Below, one piece after another: positions 24,801 through 35,823 of a stretch of DNA of 64,000 nt. Position 1 is the first letter of the stretch, and the number at the start of each line of letters is the position of its first letter. The translations under genes were made by a program, and so were the position numbers. The notes under the pieces are model-generated. The model saw only the letters and a list, made by a program, of their open reading frames with translations. It did not search any database and was not told the origin of the DNA. Origin of the DNA: Lepiota brunneoincarnata. Its lineage: Eukaryota; Basidiomycota; Agaricomycetes; Agaricales; Agaricaceae. The stretch covers positions 930,001-994,000 of the forward strand of contig JAEBUN010000004.1 of the NCBI GenBank assembly GCA_023014365.1. Direction: 5' to 3'.

Positions 24801-25999
24801 ACCCAGATAGGCGACTGAGGAACTGCGACAACTCAAGGAAAATCTAAATACTGTTCGACCCCTCAGGATCCTAATTTACTCACCCTCCGAGACGACTGTC
24901 AGCTTCCTGGGCATGATGCTGAACGGCTTTCATGTATCCTCAACAACTTCCGAAAAGGCCATCGAAGAGCAACTACAGGAGTGTGCTAGGGCTGGAACCC
25001 CTCTGGACTTCATCATTCTAGATGATCAGATGGAAGGAAACCCCGAACGCCTTCTTGAGGATCTGGAGAAGATGGATGCTAGACTTTTCAAGGACACTAA
25101 GCTCATCCATCTTTATACTCCGACAATTAGTCGAACTGGACAACCAGTCTTCCCTACCAGCAAACACCCTAGTATCTTCAAAATGACAAAGCCGCCGAGG
25201 AAATCACGCATGCTGCAAGTGCTAGCCGAGCTCAGGAATTTACCAAACATGATATCTGCGAGCACAGCGTCGGATGTATTCAAAGCCATCGAAGATTTGT
25301 CCAATGCTCAACGGACATTATTCGGGAACGTGCTTATTGCAGAAGGTGCTTCACTTGTCGGTCATGCATGTGTAATTTCCCATACTAAAAAGTTACACCA
25401 GATAATCCAATCGCTCAAAATTTGCTGGTGAAACAGCTCGAGAGATATGACCTTAAAGTGACTGCGACGAACAACGGGGAGGAAGCTATTGCCGGTATTT
25501 TCATCTTATACATTGCAAACTACTTGACCTGATTTGATTCGATGTGGTAACCAGAATGGGAGAGCCGCGGCCCTGGTTACTTCAGTCTCGCATTATTTGA
25601 CCATCGTAGGCAAAGGTGTTCCTTAATACATCCTTGACTCACTGGCCATATAGATATGCCGGTCTGCGACGGCGTTGAAGCTGCGAAACGATTGCGAATG
25701 CTCGAGAGTAAACGGAAGGCCCCGGTGCTTCTCCCAAGTAAGAGCAGTCACTGTATCTACACAATTGGTGCTTTCTGATGCTGTGAGCGATAGTCGTTGC
25801 CTTGAGCGCGGATTGTCAGGAGGCGACAAAGCGGCTGTGCCTGAGCGCTGGAATGAACGCGTTCTTCAGCAAGCCCTTGAAGAAGAGTATGCATCAATAT
25901 ATCCCATTGTGATCGCCTTGTGCCTGACGAGCGCGCCCTCCAGATGATTTGTTGTCCGTGCTTTCAATGTCTGGACAAACCCCGGGATGTCCACAGTGA
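15897..25999 (+). CDS. Group X hybrid histidine kinase: kinase-like domain, AAA ATPase, GAF, HisKA, HATPase and two receivers
   Basis: Start: [16 protein letters not shown] at 15897, running into [10 protein letters not shown]. Domain order: protein-kinase-like (15.9-17.3 kb; [53 protein letters not shown]); AAA-type NTPase with Walker A GPPGIGKSS split by an intron near 17980 and a [12 protein letters not shown]alker B; a long helical/TPR-like region to about 21.5 kb; GAF ([20 protein letters not shown], 23.3 kb); HisKA with the H-box [11 protein letters not shown] (His codon 23611-23613); HATPase ([51 protein letters not shown]); a degenerate receiver (24.85-25.26 kb); and a canonical receiver ([45 protein letters not shown]) ending at the TGA at 25997-25999. 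This is the architecture of C. albicans Chk1 and S. pombe Mak2/Mak3, oxidative-stress and cell-cycle sensors that feed the phosphorelay to HOG-type pathways. About 35 introns are inferred. Confidence 0.92.
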
Positions 26000-26309
26000 T
26001 CTTGTTTTGCACCTTCCCCATACGATCTTATTATTTTCGATCTTGATATATACACGGTTTTCGGGTTTTATGATGATACTGCATATACGAATTGTATCCT
26101 ACTGCATTGTAAAAGTAAGCCCCGTTCTTTTGTATCACTCCATGTTTAAAATAGTTTTGGCTCTGCACTTATATGGTCGCAGAACAAATTGGATGGAATC
26201 CATTGTAGGATATCAACTTGTTCGTAAAACAGGCGCCAAGGTACAACTACAAAGTGGCTACTGACAGAACGAGACAGAACGGGAAATAAAACATTCTTGG
26301 TACGAGTTC
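26000..26309. other. Convergent 3' region between the histidine kinase and the CDK gene
   Basis: 310 bp lie between two convergent stop codons. The stretch is AT-richer than its surroundings (26015-26165) and should hold both 3' UTRs and polyadenylation signals. I see no gene. Confidence 0.4.
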
Positions 26310-27823
26310 TCAGCGAGGGTAAGGTGGGGGATATTGTACAGAGTTAGCGGGATTGTACACCTGAGGATTAATGGCCTGAGGGTGGGAACGCGCCGCAGGA
26401 GCAGCTTGAATTTGGTGTGGGAGCACCTGAGGCACCTGAGGCAGTTGGGGGTGTTGATTGTACATCATAGGCTGACGACCATACTGAGAAATTTGCGACT
26501 GGGATACATGCTGCTGCTGTTGTTGCTGTTGCTGGATGTGTTGTTGCGCTTGGTGCCCGTGTGGATGTGGGAAGTTGTAGGCGGGCGGGCCCATGTTGCC
26601 TGGTGTGGGATTGTAGGTGGCAGTGTTGGAGGCGCTAGTGAAGTAGGGATGATGAAGGGCTTCGGATGCTGATATGCGCTCTGAAGGATCAAACTTCAAT
26701 AACTTCTCCAAGAGGTCAATGGCTATGTTTCATGTTAACTGCCTGCTATCGTGTAGATTATGCCAAATACCTAAAGGCTCTGCCCTTGGAAGTAGTTGAG
26801 CAAGATTCATTTTTGGATACCTTGGGTACTGTTTGATGGTAATTTCGGGCTTGACGGGGTCAGTCAAGCGGTGCAACAACGGGCAGTGTCGTGACTCACA
26901 GAGTCCTTCAAAATCTTTGCGAATTGCTCATCGGAGGGCGTACCAATTATGCGCATGATGTGAAGCAATTGATCTTGATTGTCCCGACCACGGAAGAGGG
27001 GGACTCCCGAGATCATCTCGGCAAAAATGCAGCCGCAAGACCAAACATCAATCGAAGTGCTGTATGTTCGAGATCCGAGGAGTACATCGGGTGCTCGATA
27101 CCAGAGGGTGACAACCTGTGTGTTCATAAGTGAGTGGACCATTGGCGTAACGCTCTGGCAAAGAATCGAACAGCACCTCGTTTGAGAATGTGTTGACTGG
27201 TACACCGAAGGCCCTCGCAAGACCAAAATCACCGAGCTTCAACTCGCCTTTTCGGTTGATAAGCAGGTTCTGGGGTTTGAGGTCACGATGAAGAACTTGG
27301 TTCTCGTGACAGAAGGCGGTTCCCTTGAGTAGCTGGTACATGAAACTGCGGACGACTTTTGGATCGAGTGCCCCACGATCGCCATGCTGATCCATGTACT
27401 TCTTCAGATCCTGCTCGCAGAACTCGAAGATAAGGACGAGCTTTGTCTCGCTGTGGATAACGTCGTGGAGGCGGACGATGTTGGTATGCTTGAGCTCCTT
27501 CATCAGAGAGATCTCGCGGATAGCTGTGGACGGTGTGCCTTCCTCTGCGTCCAGGTGAATTTCCTTGAGCGCGACTATCTCGTTCGTGGTACGCGAGCGA
27601 CCCTGTGGATTATTGAGCGTAAAAAGGAGATTTGGACCCAAAGAAATAGCAAACCTTGAAGACATTAGCATAGGTTCCTTCCCCTACGGAAGGACTGCCT
27701 TCAGCGACCGAGCTATAGATCACATATGAGGACACTAACCTAGCTTCTCCAGCTGCAGGCCCAAGAACATGAGTGGTGAGCAGACCGCAGAGAACAGGAT
27801 AAACTCACCTGGATGTAGTTCAT
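26310..27823 (-). CDS. PHO85: Cyclin-dependent kinase of the PHO85/CDK5 type
   Basis: The start at 27823 gives MNYIQ, joined through two small exons to [20 protein letters not shown]. The kinase core is complete: [23 protein letters not shown] (catalytic Lys and the PSTAIRE helix), [53 protein letters not shown] (no phosphorylatable Thr in the activation loop, as in PHO85/CDK5), [15 protein letters not shown] and [20 protein letters not shown]. The C-terminal tail of about 110 residues is rich in Gln, Pro and His and includes an uninterrupted poly-Gln run, unlike yeast Pho85. The stop is at 26310. The family couples phosphate, carbon and cell-cycle signals through dedicated Pcl-type cyclins. 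About six introns are present. Confidence 0.92.
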
Positions 27824-28091
27824 CCTAGTAGATTGGTATATGTTGTCGTTTGCGGTAGTGGGTATAATAAATAAGAGAAAATGAAAGCTGTGGTCGATGT
27901 TTATGACTGCTCGTTTTCCTCGGGGCTGTTTCCCCGGCCCGCTATCTCTCTGATCATGTGACCCTGGGCCACTCGCGCGAAATTTGCCACAAAACGACGA
28001 TATAGTGCAGCCTGCACGTATATTTCAAAGGGTGCGTATTAATTGTAGTTCGTGGTTCGAATAGTCTTTGACAAAATTCACAGGTCTTTCT
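27824..28091. promoter_or_regulatory. Divergent promoter region, PHO85-type CDK / UTP5
   Basis: 268 bp separate the two start codons. I note no specific binding site. Confidence 0.4.
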
Positions 28092-30639
28092 ATGGCTCTA
28101 CCCAAAAAATCAAAGAAAGCTGCGAACCCCCCGCAAGGTCGGCCCCCTTCCACAGCTCCAATATCCCAGTTTGCAGTCGAAGATGCCTCGAGTTTATATA
28201 CCCTCTCTTCATTCTCGGAACGAGGAAACCTCTTCGCCTATGTGTCGCTTGCTGTAGATAAGCACAGGCTGCGCGTCTATGACACAACGACGGGACACGC
28301 AATCGCAGACCACATTGTTGACGCTGCCCGCGTCACATCTATGATATGGAGCGCCCTGGATCCTGGAGGATCTGGCCAATCGGCAGTCAAGGCGGACGGA
28401 CCACAACCCAGCAAGAAAAAGAAGATGCAGCGGGACAGTATGGCAGAACCGGAAACCAAAACTAATGCGACCGAGGTGGTTATCTTGGGACTGTCTGATG
28501 GGACTATTCTCTGCTTCTCTCCTTTACATGGTCGTATCCTGCGGACCCTGTCGCACGCCTCTAGCAAGTCTCCCATCTCAGCTCTGGCCGCCGATGAGGG
28601 TAGCGGTCGGTGGTTGATCTGGGCTTCTGGGGAAGATGGTACTCTCCGCCTTTGGGATGCCCACAAAAACGGGATTATAGGAACATGGAAGAACGACGAT
28701 CGGACACCTTACTCTTCATTAATGATACGACCCATGTCCGAGGAGGGACGGACGGACATTCTTGCTGCAAGCCACCGTATTCGGTTATTGTCCAAGTCAG
28801 AGGAAGCCCAGGGTATTCTTCCCAAGAAGCTCTCACAAGTAGCCGTATTCACTGGGCATGCTTCCCTCGTCAAATCCACCAAATGGGAACATTCGAAATC
28901 AGCACCTACCAGATTCATATCCATGGCTGAAACAGATCGTTTCCTCTATTTATGGGACGTCTTGAACTCGCCGGGGGTCGATGGTACAGCAGTTGCATCT
29001 GTGCCACTGGACTCAGATGCAAGGTCTTTCTCCCTCACGGCCTCCGCCGAACCCTCAGACCACTCAATCCTTCTCACCCTCTCAGCTTCCGGAAAAATCG
29101 CACTATACCCTGTCCCTCACGAAATCTCCTCTCCAAAAAGCTCAAACCGCTCCCTAGCAAAACTTCCCACTCTCATCTCTCGCTCGAACATCGTCCCTTC
29201 CACAAAAAAATCGTTTATCCCGGCACACATAGTCGACGCATCTTTCGTCGATGGAGAACAAGATAGTATCCGTGTCGCCCGACTCGTCCGAAACGTCCGA
29301 CCTGTATTCACCACCGTCGTACGTAAAAATTTGCCACTCACACCACACGACCGAACAGACACTCATTTGAACTTCGAAGCGGTACCTCGACGAAGCCGGT
29401 CAATTCATTGAAAACGTACAGCTCGATGATATCCCTGAGATCATCCTCGAAGACACGCAGCCCGTAAGCACCCTCTTCATTTTCATTCCAGAACACCGTC
29501 TTGAATGGGAGCCTCCGCGCTAAATTACGAAATATTCTTCCTTAGCTCATTCCCAATCGGCGTTACATGGAATCATCAGTAGCAGTTGGCTCGGGAGTCG
29601 AATTGGGACATGGTGAAGACATGGATGAGGCAGCGGCCCGGGATATTGATGGGGATCTACGAGTCGATCTTGCAGAACTCTCTCTCGGGCAACGGTTAGC
29701 CGCTGTGTCGGATGTTGACGGGCGTCGGATGTCGGATAGTGAAGACGAGGAAACCGCAGATCCCTCAAGGCTCAAATCAAGCAAAAAATCAAAACCAGAA
29801 TTTGACATCGTACCCGCCAATTCACTTACACGCACCCTCATTCAAGCTCTACATTCCTCTGACACGAGGCTTATCGAGACTTGTCTTGCACATTCAAACC
29901 CAGACCTGGTACGCAACACTGTGAGGCGATTACCATCACAACTGGCAATACCACTTTTGAATGCATGTGTTGAAAGATTGGGTCGAGGTGCGAGGGCTGC
30001 TAATATGAAAGGTGGGGGTGCTGGGGCCAGTTCCCAACGCGGTATGACTCTCATTACCTGGATCAGAGCGGTATTGGTCGTTCACACAGGCCATCTCATG
30101 ACGGTGGGTACTTGAGAATTAACCAGGTATAGCAATTTGCGTGCTTACTGCGTACACCTCATTAATAGGTACCGGATCTCATCCCCCGTCTATCCGGCCT
30201 TCATGCTACACTGACTGTCCGGTTGGCGCTGCAAGAAAGCCTTCTCTCCCTAAGCGGACGACTTGACATGATGCTTTCGCAAATTGAAATGCGGCCATCG
30301 CTCGTACCCGCTCCTCTCAAATCGAGGGGCGGCACAACCTCCTCGGCCACGCAAGAGAAGTCTGTGAAACGATATGTTGAGGGTGAAAGCGAGTCAAGTG
30401 ATGAAGAGAGTGAGAAAATGGATGTGGAGGTTGAGATTGGCGATGATGAGGGTAGCGTGGAAGATGTTGAGCTTGGGGGTGATGGTGAAGAAGCGGGGAG
30501 TGAAGAGGAAGATGAGGAAGAAGATGAGAAAGATGAGGAAGGCAGTGACGAGGATTCCGACAGGTCATGGTCCAATAAATTTATGGATGATGAAGCAGAG
30601 GAATACAGCGAAGACGAAGATGAAGATGAAAGCGAGTAA
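28092..30639 (+). CDS. UTP5: U3 snoRNP (t-UTP/UtpA) WD-repeat protein UTP5, WDR43 homologue
   Basis: The start at 28092 encodes MALPKKSKKAANPPQ; an upstream in-frame ATG at 28068 is less likely. WD repeats follow (FAYVSLAVDKHRLRVYDTTT, VVILGLSDGTILCFSPLHGR, WLIWASGEDGTLRLWDAHKN, FTGHASLVKSTKWEHS, FISMAETDRFLYLWDV). After introns at about 29319-29384 and 29465-29545 comes an Utp12-type helical domain (FDIVPANSLTRTLIQALHSS, LPSQLAIPLLNACVERL, LITWIRAVLVVHTGHLMT, LIPRLSGLHATLTVRLALQE). The C-terminus is a long Glu/Asp/Ser tract, common in nucleolar proteins, ending at 30639. In yeast, Utp5 belongs to the UtpA complex, which starts 90S pre-ribosome assembly and supports rDNA transcription. The next gene (minus strand) ends only 52 bp away. 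Confidence 0.9.
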
Positions 30640-30691
30640 TTGGAGGTAGAGAACGGCCAGCCACCAAATATTATATCGATAAATCATGCCT

Positions 30692-32294
30692 TTATATCTT
30701 GACATTTGAGCGTGCCGAGCGCCTGACCGACTTACGAGGATAGGTCCCGAGGGCTACTTCTGAAGCCTCCTCTTCAACTTTTCGTTTTCTTTTTGGCGCG
30801 ACTAGCACCTCCACCCCTTGGGATTGTGACTGTGAAGCTTCTCCTTCGCTTTCCACCTGCAGCTTCGCTGAGTAAATGAAAGACAGTGGTCGCTTAGGAT
30901 ATCTTACACCCGTCTTCACGGTAACAGAGTGGGACTTCTGCAGCTCTGAAACATAGGCCGATGTCCGTCCACCGATAGTGACCCACTTAATCGTCGCTGG
31001 CCCGCCGGAAGGCTTCCCAAGCAGGAAGGTTAACCTCGCGTTAGGGCTCATTCTGCACGGGAGCTTACTAAAGATAGTGCAGCTTTTGGCTTCTTTCTGC
31101 CCCTGTTCTGCCGAGGTATTAGATCCGTAGAAAACAGCCAAATGAAGAATATCCACCCAGCGATGGTTGAAAAGCCAGTCCACGGGAAATTGACTGTCAT
31201 CAGCGTTTACATCGGTAGCCGTCTTGCACACGTAAACAATCTTCTCGTGTAAGACTGCTTGCTGCTCTTGTGAAAGTGCGTTGCATCTCTGCCCTGGGTG
31301 TATCCGAGCATGGTAGAGCACTTCATCTTCGAGTGGAACAGGCTCAGTTCGTGAATCAATGCCGTGGGGGCCGAAATTCCTCACCAGCGACCCAATTCCC
31401 GACCCCTGCACTAAACGACTGGTCTAGTAACAATGCTTTGATAGCCGCTCCCTTACGCCTCGCAATGAGTTGGGAAAATTCGTGAAGGGGTGGCATGGAG
31501 AGTAAAGGATCGAAACCAAGCTCGGAAATTGGTGGCTCTTCACGAGGGGAAGGCACATAGGCGGATGCGACCGAGTCTCCGTGCGTCTCGAAATGCGACC
31601 TCGATAGTCTGGCCTGTGCCAGGATCGACGAAATGCAGTATAAACTACATTGGTTATTTGTGGACACTAAGCGCAAATCGCTCACGATAGAATCCCCGGT
31701 ACCTACCTTCATCCACCGTGGGGGCCATTCCGAGTCCGAGGCGTCAGATGGGGCCTCTCTGTAGTGTGTTGGAGGTACCCCTTTGACCTAAAGACCAGTG
31801 GGATTCGGAGATAGTGAGAGGTACACCAGATTCATACATGAAGCATCCCCGTCATGCCAAAATGCATGACCGGGTGTTTGCCGTCTCCTTCTAGTTCCAT
31901 GTAGAATACTTTTCCTGGAAGAAATCCTAAGTTGGAAAGTGCTGATACTCTACCGTGGCGATACCACACATACCATATCTCCGTGCACGAGCCATTTTAC
32001 GCCCTACCAGAGCCCGCGCCTAGGACATAAAGGGTGCTCTATGTTTGCCTACCCCACTGCAGGAATGAACTGGAGATGACGCACAAATTCTGTGTGGGTT
32101 ATACTCGAGAATACGATGTTATCGTCTGATGTCTCGACCTCAACAACCTCTTTACCAGCTCCGATTTCATTGAGTAATCGTGTTGCTCGTTCGACTTCTG
32201 TTGAACACAGTTTCATTTAAAGCTGGGCTCCCCCTACCCCGGGATGACGAAGCCCGAGAAGAGATAATATTTACATACCTGGTAATTCCGGCAT
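30692..32294 (-). CDS. FPG1: Formamidopyrimidine-DNA glycosylase (Fpg/MutM family, zincless plant-fungal type)
   Basis: The start at 32294 gives MPELP, spliced to EVERATRLLNEI; Pro2 and Glu3 are the catalytic residues of the family. Then come VMHFGMTGMLHVKGVPPTHY and the helix-two-turns-helix region (HEFSQLIARRKGAAIKALLL, DQSFSAGVGNWV, DEVLYHARIHPGQRCNALSQ). In place of the bacterial zinc finger there is TIKWVTIGGRTSAYVSELQK, the zincless-finger form seen in plant and fungal Fpg proteins. The C-terminal tail contains basic NLS-like runs (APKRKRKVEEE, RKSVRRSARSNVKI). The enzyme removes oxidised purines and their ring-opened forms and cleaves the resulting abasic site. About six introns are present; part of the 31.5-32.2 kb exon structure was not resolved. 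Confidence 0.92.
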
Positions 32295-33317
32295 TTTGAG
32301 CTGTGACTGGTAATCACAGGGGACAAGTTAAGCCAATGGGCGCTTAAAGTCACCAGTCAGCAATTATAATATCACATAATACACAAGGTCGGGAAGGGGG
32401 CTCGGAATAAGTAAAGTTGCGTCCTCCGACGGTACCGTCGCACACCGGCTCCAAGAATTGTCGCATTACTTGCGCTAGTAATCACCATGACGTCGACTTG
32501 GTAGTACGCGTATACCGACCCGATACAGCCTGATGCCGGTCGCATTTCGACTGGTTGGGACGAGAAAAACGGAATGAATCCGAAGGAGGCGGAGCTGGTA
32601 GGAAACGGAAATTGGGACGAGATGATCGCGACCAAGACCGTAATTATTTGAGCAACCGTGTTTACAAGGGCAGGTTCTAGGGTGAAATATACAACTTTAC
32701 CTCCGTTCCTCAATCCAGGATTTCTTGCAGCATGACCGTGCGCGACAATCCAGGGTAACCCTCCCCGATCCATGCATCCTGACGGGTGATGTCGGTAATA
32801 AAGTAGATCCTCAACCCCTTTGTTATAATGGGCGGGCAAGGATGGATTCTGATTCGCTCGGCTGATCTTATCTCAGGTTTGCGCGGAGGCCATAGTCTCC
32901 AGTAAGACGAATTCATTTAGAGCACCCAGGACTTCCCGTAAGTGAAATTTTGGTTTCTTCAGTACAAAGGTAACCACATTGTCGTCGCCTTAGGCCTTTG
33001 CTTGTGTGCCTGATCAAACCCTTGAGCCTATTTTGGCTGAAAATGGAGTCATTCGTATGACTGTAACCCGTCCAACGAAATCACTAGAATATCACTCACA
33101 AAATTTCCGCTATCAGAGGGAGGAGGCCTTGTCACAATATACCCTGAGATTGATAGAAGCGCGCAAGGATTGATTGACGCAGCATCGAGATAACGCGTTG
33201 CAAGATTGCGCAAATGCTGAGTTGCAAGACCGTCCAGCAGCATACTCATCACAGCTCTGGAAGATTACTGAATACTGGACTCGAGTCAAGTCCAAATATC
33301 GGCAGCTCTCCCACGCC
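32295..33317. other. Intergenic region between FPG1 and the MFS transporter
   Basis: About 1 kb separates two divergent start codons. Open frames at 32372-32839 and 32710-32916 (minus strand) and at 33174 onward (plus strand) lack recognisable domains; the last merges into the MFS first exon and its upstream part is likely 5' UTR. No RNA gene or repeat was seen. Confidence 0.4.
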
Positions 33318-35493
33318 ATGGTTTTACCTTCAACTAGTTCATCAGAAGTTGCAGGTGTGCCGGCACCCCAGGGACGACGGCCTCTGGGTCTCGGTTGGAG
33401 GTCATCATACTGGTTTGTAACATACGTTGTTGGCTTAGGCATGCACCGCCTTCCGTCCTGGAAACGTTTTGGCTGACAATTTTTGAAAAAGGTATTGCAG
33501 TCGATGTGGCGACTTACTCTATCATCATACCAGTCGTACCGTTCCAGTTGCAGCGTCTTGGTTACACAGGTATTTCAGCCTTGACAGGATGGCTGTTATT
33601 TGCATATGTAAGTTGACCTTCGCCTTGCGAATCTCCTGCATCCAACCATTGACGTGTCTTAGTCTGGAGGACTCCTCTTCGGTGGGCTCCCAGGTTACGC
33701 ATATAATATGTCCGAACTTAGGGCAGGTGAAAGCCACGGTTCCCATTGCTATGTGGTCAGAGCGCTATAATGCCCGAAGATACCCTATGGTCTCCGGTCA
33801 AATGGCTCTTATTGGTTCACAAGTCATGTTCATGGAGGCTCCGACGTATGCCGTCGTGTGCGCCGCCCGTATCATCCAGGGCATCAGCTCTGCAGTCGTA
33901 TGGGTCGTTGGCTTGGCCTTCCTGTGAGTTTTTCCTAGAAGAAAAACTCAAAAGGATTCTAATTCGCCTGAGCAGTTGCGATGCCACACCACCGGAAATT
34001 ATAGGACGTTCGTACTTCCGTCGTTCTGTTCAACTCTGTAATCGACGCTAACTCCGAGTTTCTAGGACAACTAGGAATTGCCATGACCAGTCTTTCATTT
34101 GGGTGCGGAAGCGTCTCCGTCGTTTTACCGTTTTGCTTTCTAACACCCCATTAACATCGCCCATCGCTAGACTCATCCTGGCGCCACCTATCGGAGGTAT
34201 CCTTTACAATCACTTCGGGTTCCGGGGACCGTTCATCTTCTCATTGGTCGCCGCATTTATCGACATGGTCTCTCGGCTGATTGTCATCGAACCCAAAGAG
34301 GCGGCGAAATGGGGTATAGACCCTACTTCACGATCTAAACGTGATAAATATACTAGTCCTGCTTCGGAGGAATCCAAAGCGGGAAAGCCACCCGTACCAG
34401 AGGTTGGGGTCGATCTGGGAGAAGGTCGAACAACCCATCAACCACATGTAAATTCCGGAACGAGTGAAGAAAAGACTTCGGCTGGTACCAAACGACAGGT
34501 AGGCAAGCAGCTGTCACTGTTTCGGGTAGTGGTAGAGCTGTCAAAATCGTCTCGTGCCCTTGCGGCCCTTGTCATTATCTTCGTTTATGGGTATGCTCCG
34601 AGATTCTCTCTGGCTGCTGGTTGCTTACTGACTCCGTTGCAGCTTTGTGTATAGTAGCCAGGAGCCGCCATTGCCGTTACATCTCCAATCTACTTGGAAT
34701 CTATCTTCTGAAAGGGTAGGAATCATTTTCCTGGCGCTCTCGCTCCCGATGCTATTCTGTGGGTAATTCGAACGGTGAATGCTTGCTCAGGTGTTGAACC
34801 TATGAGTAGCTTCTCTCATCTTTGGATGGTTGACGGATATTGTTGGGGCAGAATGGACGGCACCTGCATCAATGCTCTTGGCAATACCCTGGTGGGGAGT
34901 AATTACAATCGACGGTTCCCTTGCTGTGTTTGGGGTGGTGTTTGCTCTTCAGAGTAGGTTGACTACAGGGTCCTTTAAGGATAAAGTTCACCAGTGGTCC
35001 ACAGGTTTCTTCACCTCGGGGGCTATACCTCCACTGACCACCGAGCTCGCAGCAGTGTCCAGGAATATTGAAGGTATTGGATGTACGTTCTTCTTCTACA
35101 CGTTTCCTTATCATAGGCTCATGGTTCGTAAAGATGCCCACGCATATGGCGCCTTTAATGTTGCCTACGGAATTGGGACCACCAGTGAGTTCCCCGGTTG
35201 GATTTGGAATGATGGTTCCACTGATACCGTCTTCACAGCTGGGCCGATCGTTGGTGGACAGGTGAACATTTTTAAATATCCACCGTCAGCGGTGGAACTA
35301 ATTACGTTGGTTTTAGATGTATGATCATCTCCAAAAGGGCTGGTTTGCGATCTGCATCCTGGGAGGGGCTCTTCTGTTTGTATCCGTGTTGCTAGCTGCT
35401 TCCTACACTGGAGAGAAGCCACTTTTTGGGAGGCTGAGGGGTGCCTTGAGGAAGTCCAGGTCGAGCTCGAGGTCGCAGAACTCCAGTGCTTGA
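33318..35493 (+). CDS. Major facilitator superfamily transporter, DHA1-like
   Basis: The start at 33318 gives MVLPSTSSSEVAG, a soluble N-terminus, then WFVTYVVGLG. After an intron comes DVATYSIIIPVVPFQLQRLG, typical of TM1-2 in DHA1 drug:H+ antiporter-like and vesicular-amine-transporter-like proteins. Further segments are SGGLLF (TM2-3), MWSERYNARRYPM (motif A region), AARIIQGISSAVVWVVGLAF (TM4, motif B: RxxQG), PPIGGILYNHFGFRGPFIFS (motif C-like GxxxGPxxGG region, TM5-6), a long hydrophilic central loop (34320-34500), ALAALVIIFVYGFVYSSQEP and later TM segments (PPLTTELAAVSRNIEG, YGAFNVAYGIGTT, WFAICILGGALLFVSVLLAA). The stop is the TGA at 35491-35493. About nine introns are present. The substrate cannot be inferred from sequence; small amines or drugs are possible. 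Confidence 0.85.
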
Positions 35494-35823
35494 TGCTCCA
35501 GGTGGTTTATTTGTATGCTAGTAGCAGTATTATAAACAAAAAAAAGTGAAGATGTAGGTAGCGGAGTGCAACACAGCCACGCCGGGCTGGGTGGCTGTGG
35601 CAAATTGAGTATGACGCCGGCCTTGGCTTTCAACGCTCAACCCCAGTCCTCTCCTTTTCCTTATTTACCACCCCCTTGCGCCGTTCTGGCGCCCGGATCT
35701 AATCAGCTTGCGCCGCACAGAACGGAGTTCTTACCTCTCTCAGGTTTCCTTCACAGTGTGTACCACCAACCGCATTCGGTTTCGGCTAACAGAAATCGCC
35801 AGCTCATTTCCAGTTAATCAAAC
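35494..35823. other. Intergenic region upstream of the 35.8 kb gene
   Basis: 330 bp hold the MFS 3' UTR and the promoter of the next gene. CT-rich blocks at 35647-35668 and 35733-35748 resemble fungal pyrimidine-rich promoter elements. Confidence 0.4.

Noticed and set aside
30201..30575. Ser-rich minus-strand frames opposite the UTP5 C-terminus
   Set aside because: They mirror the acidic Glu/Asp tract of UTP5.
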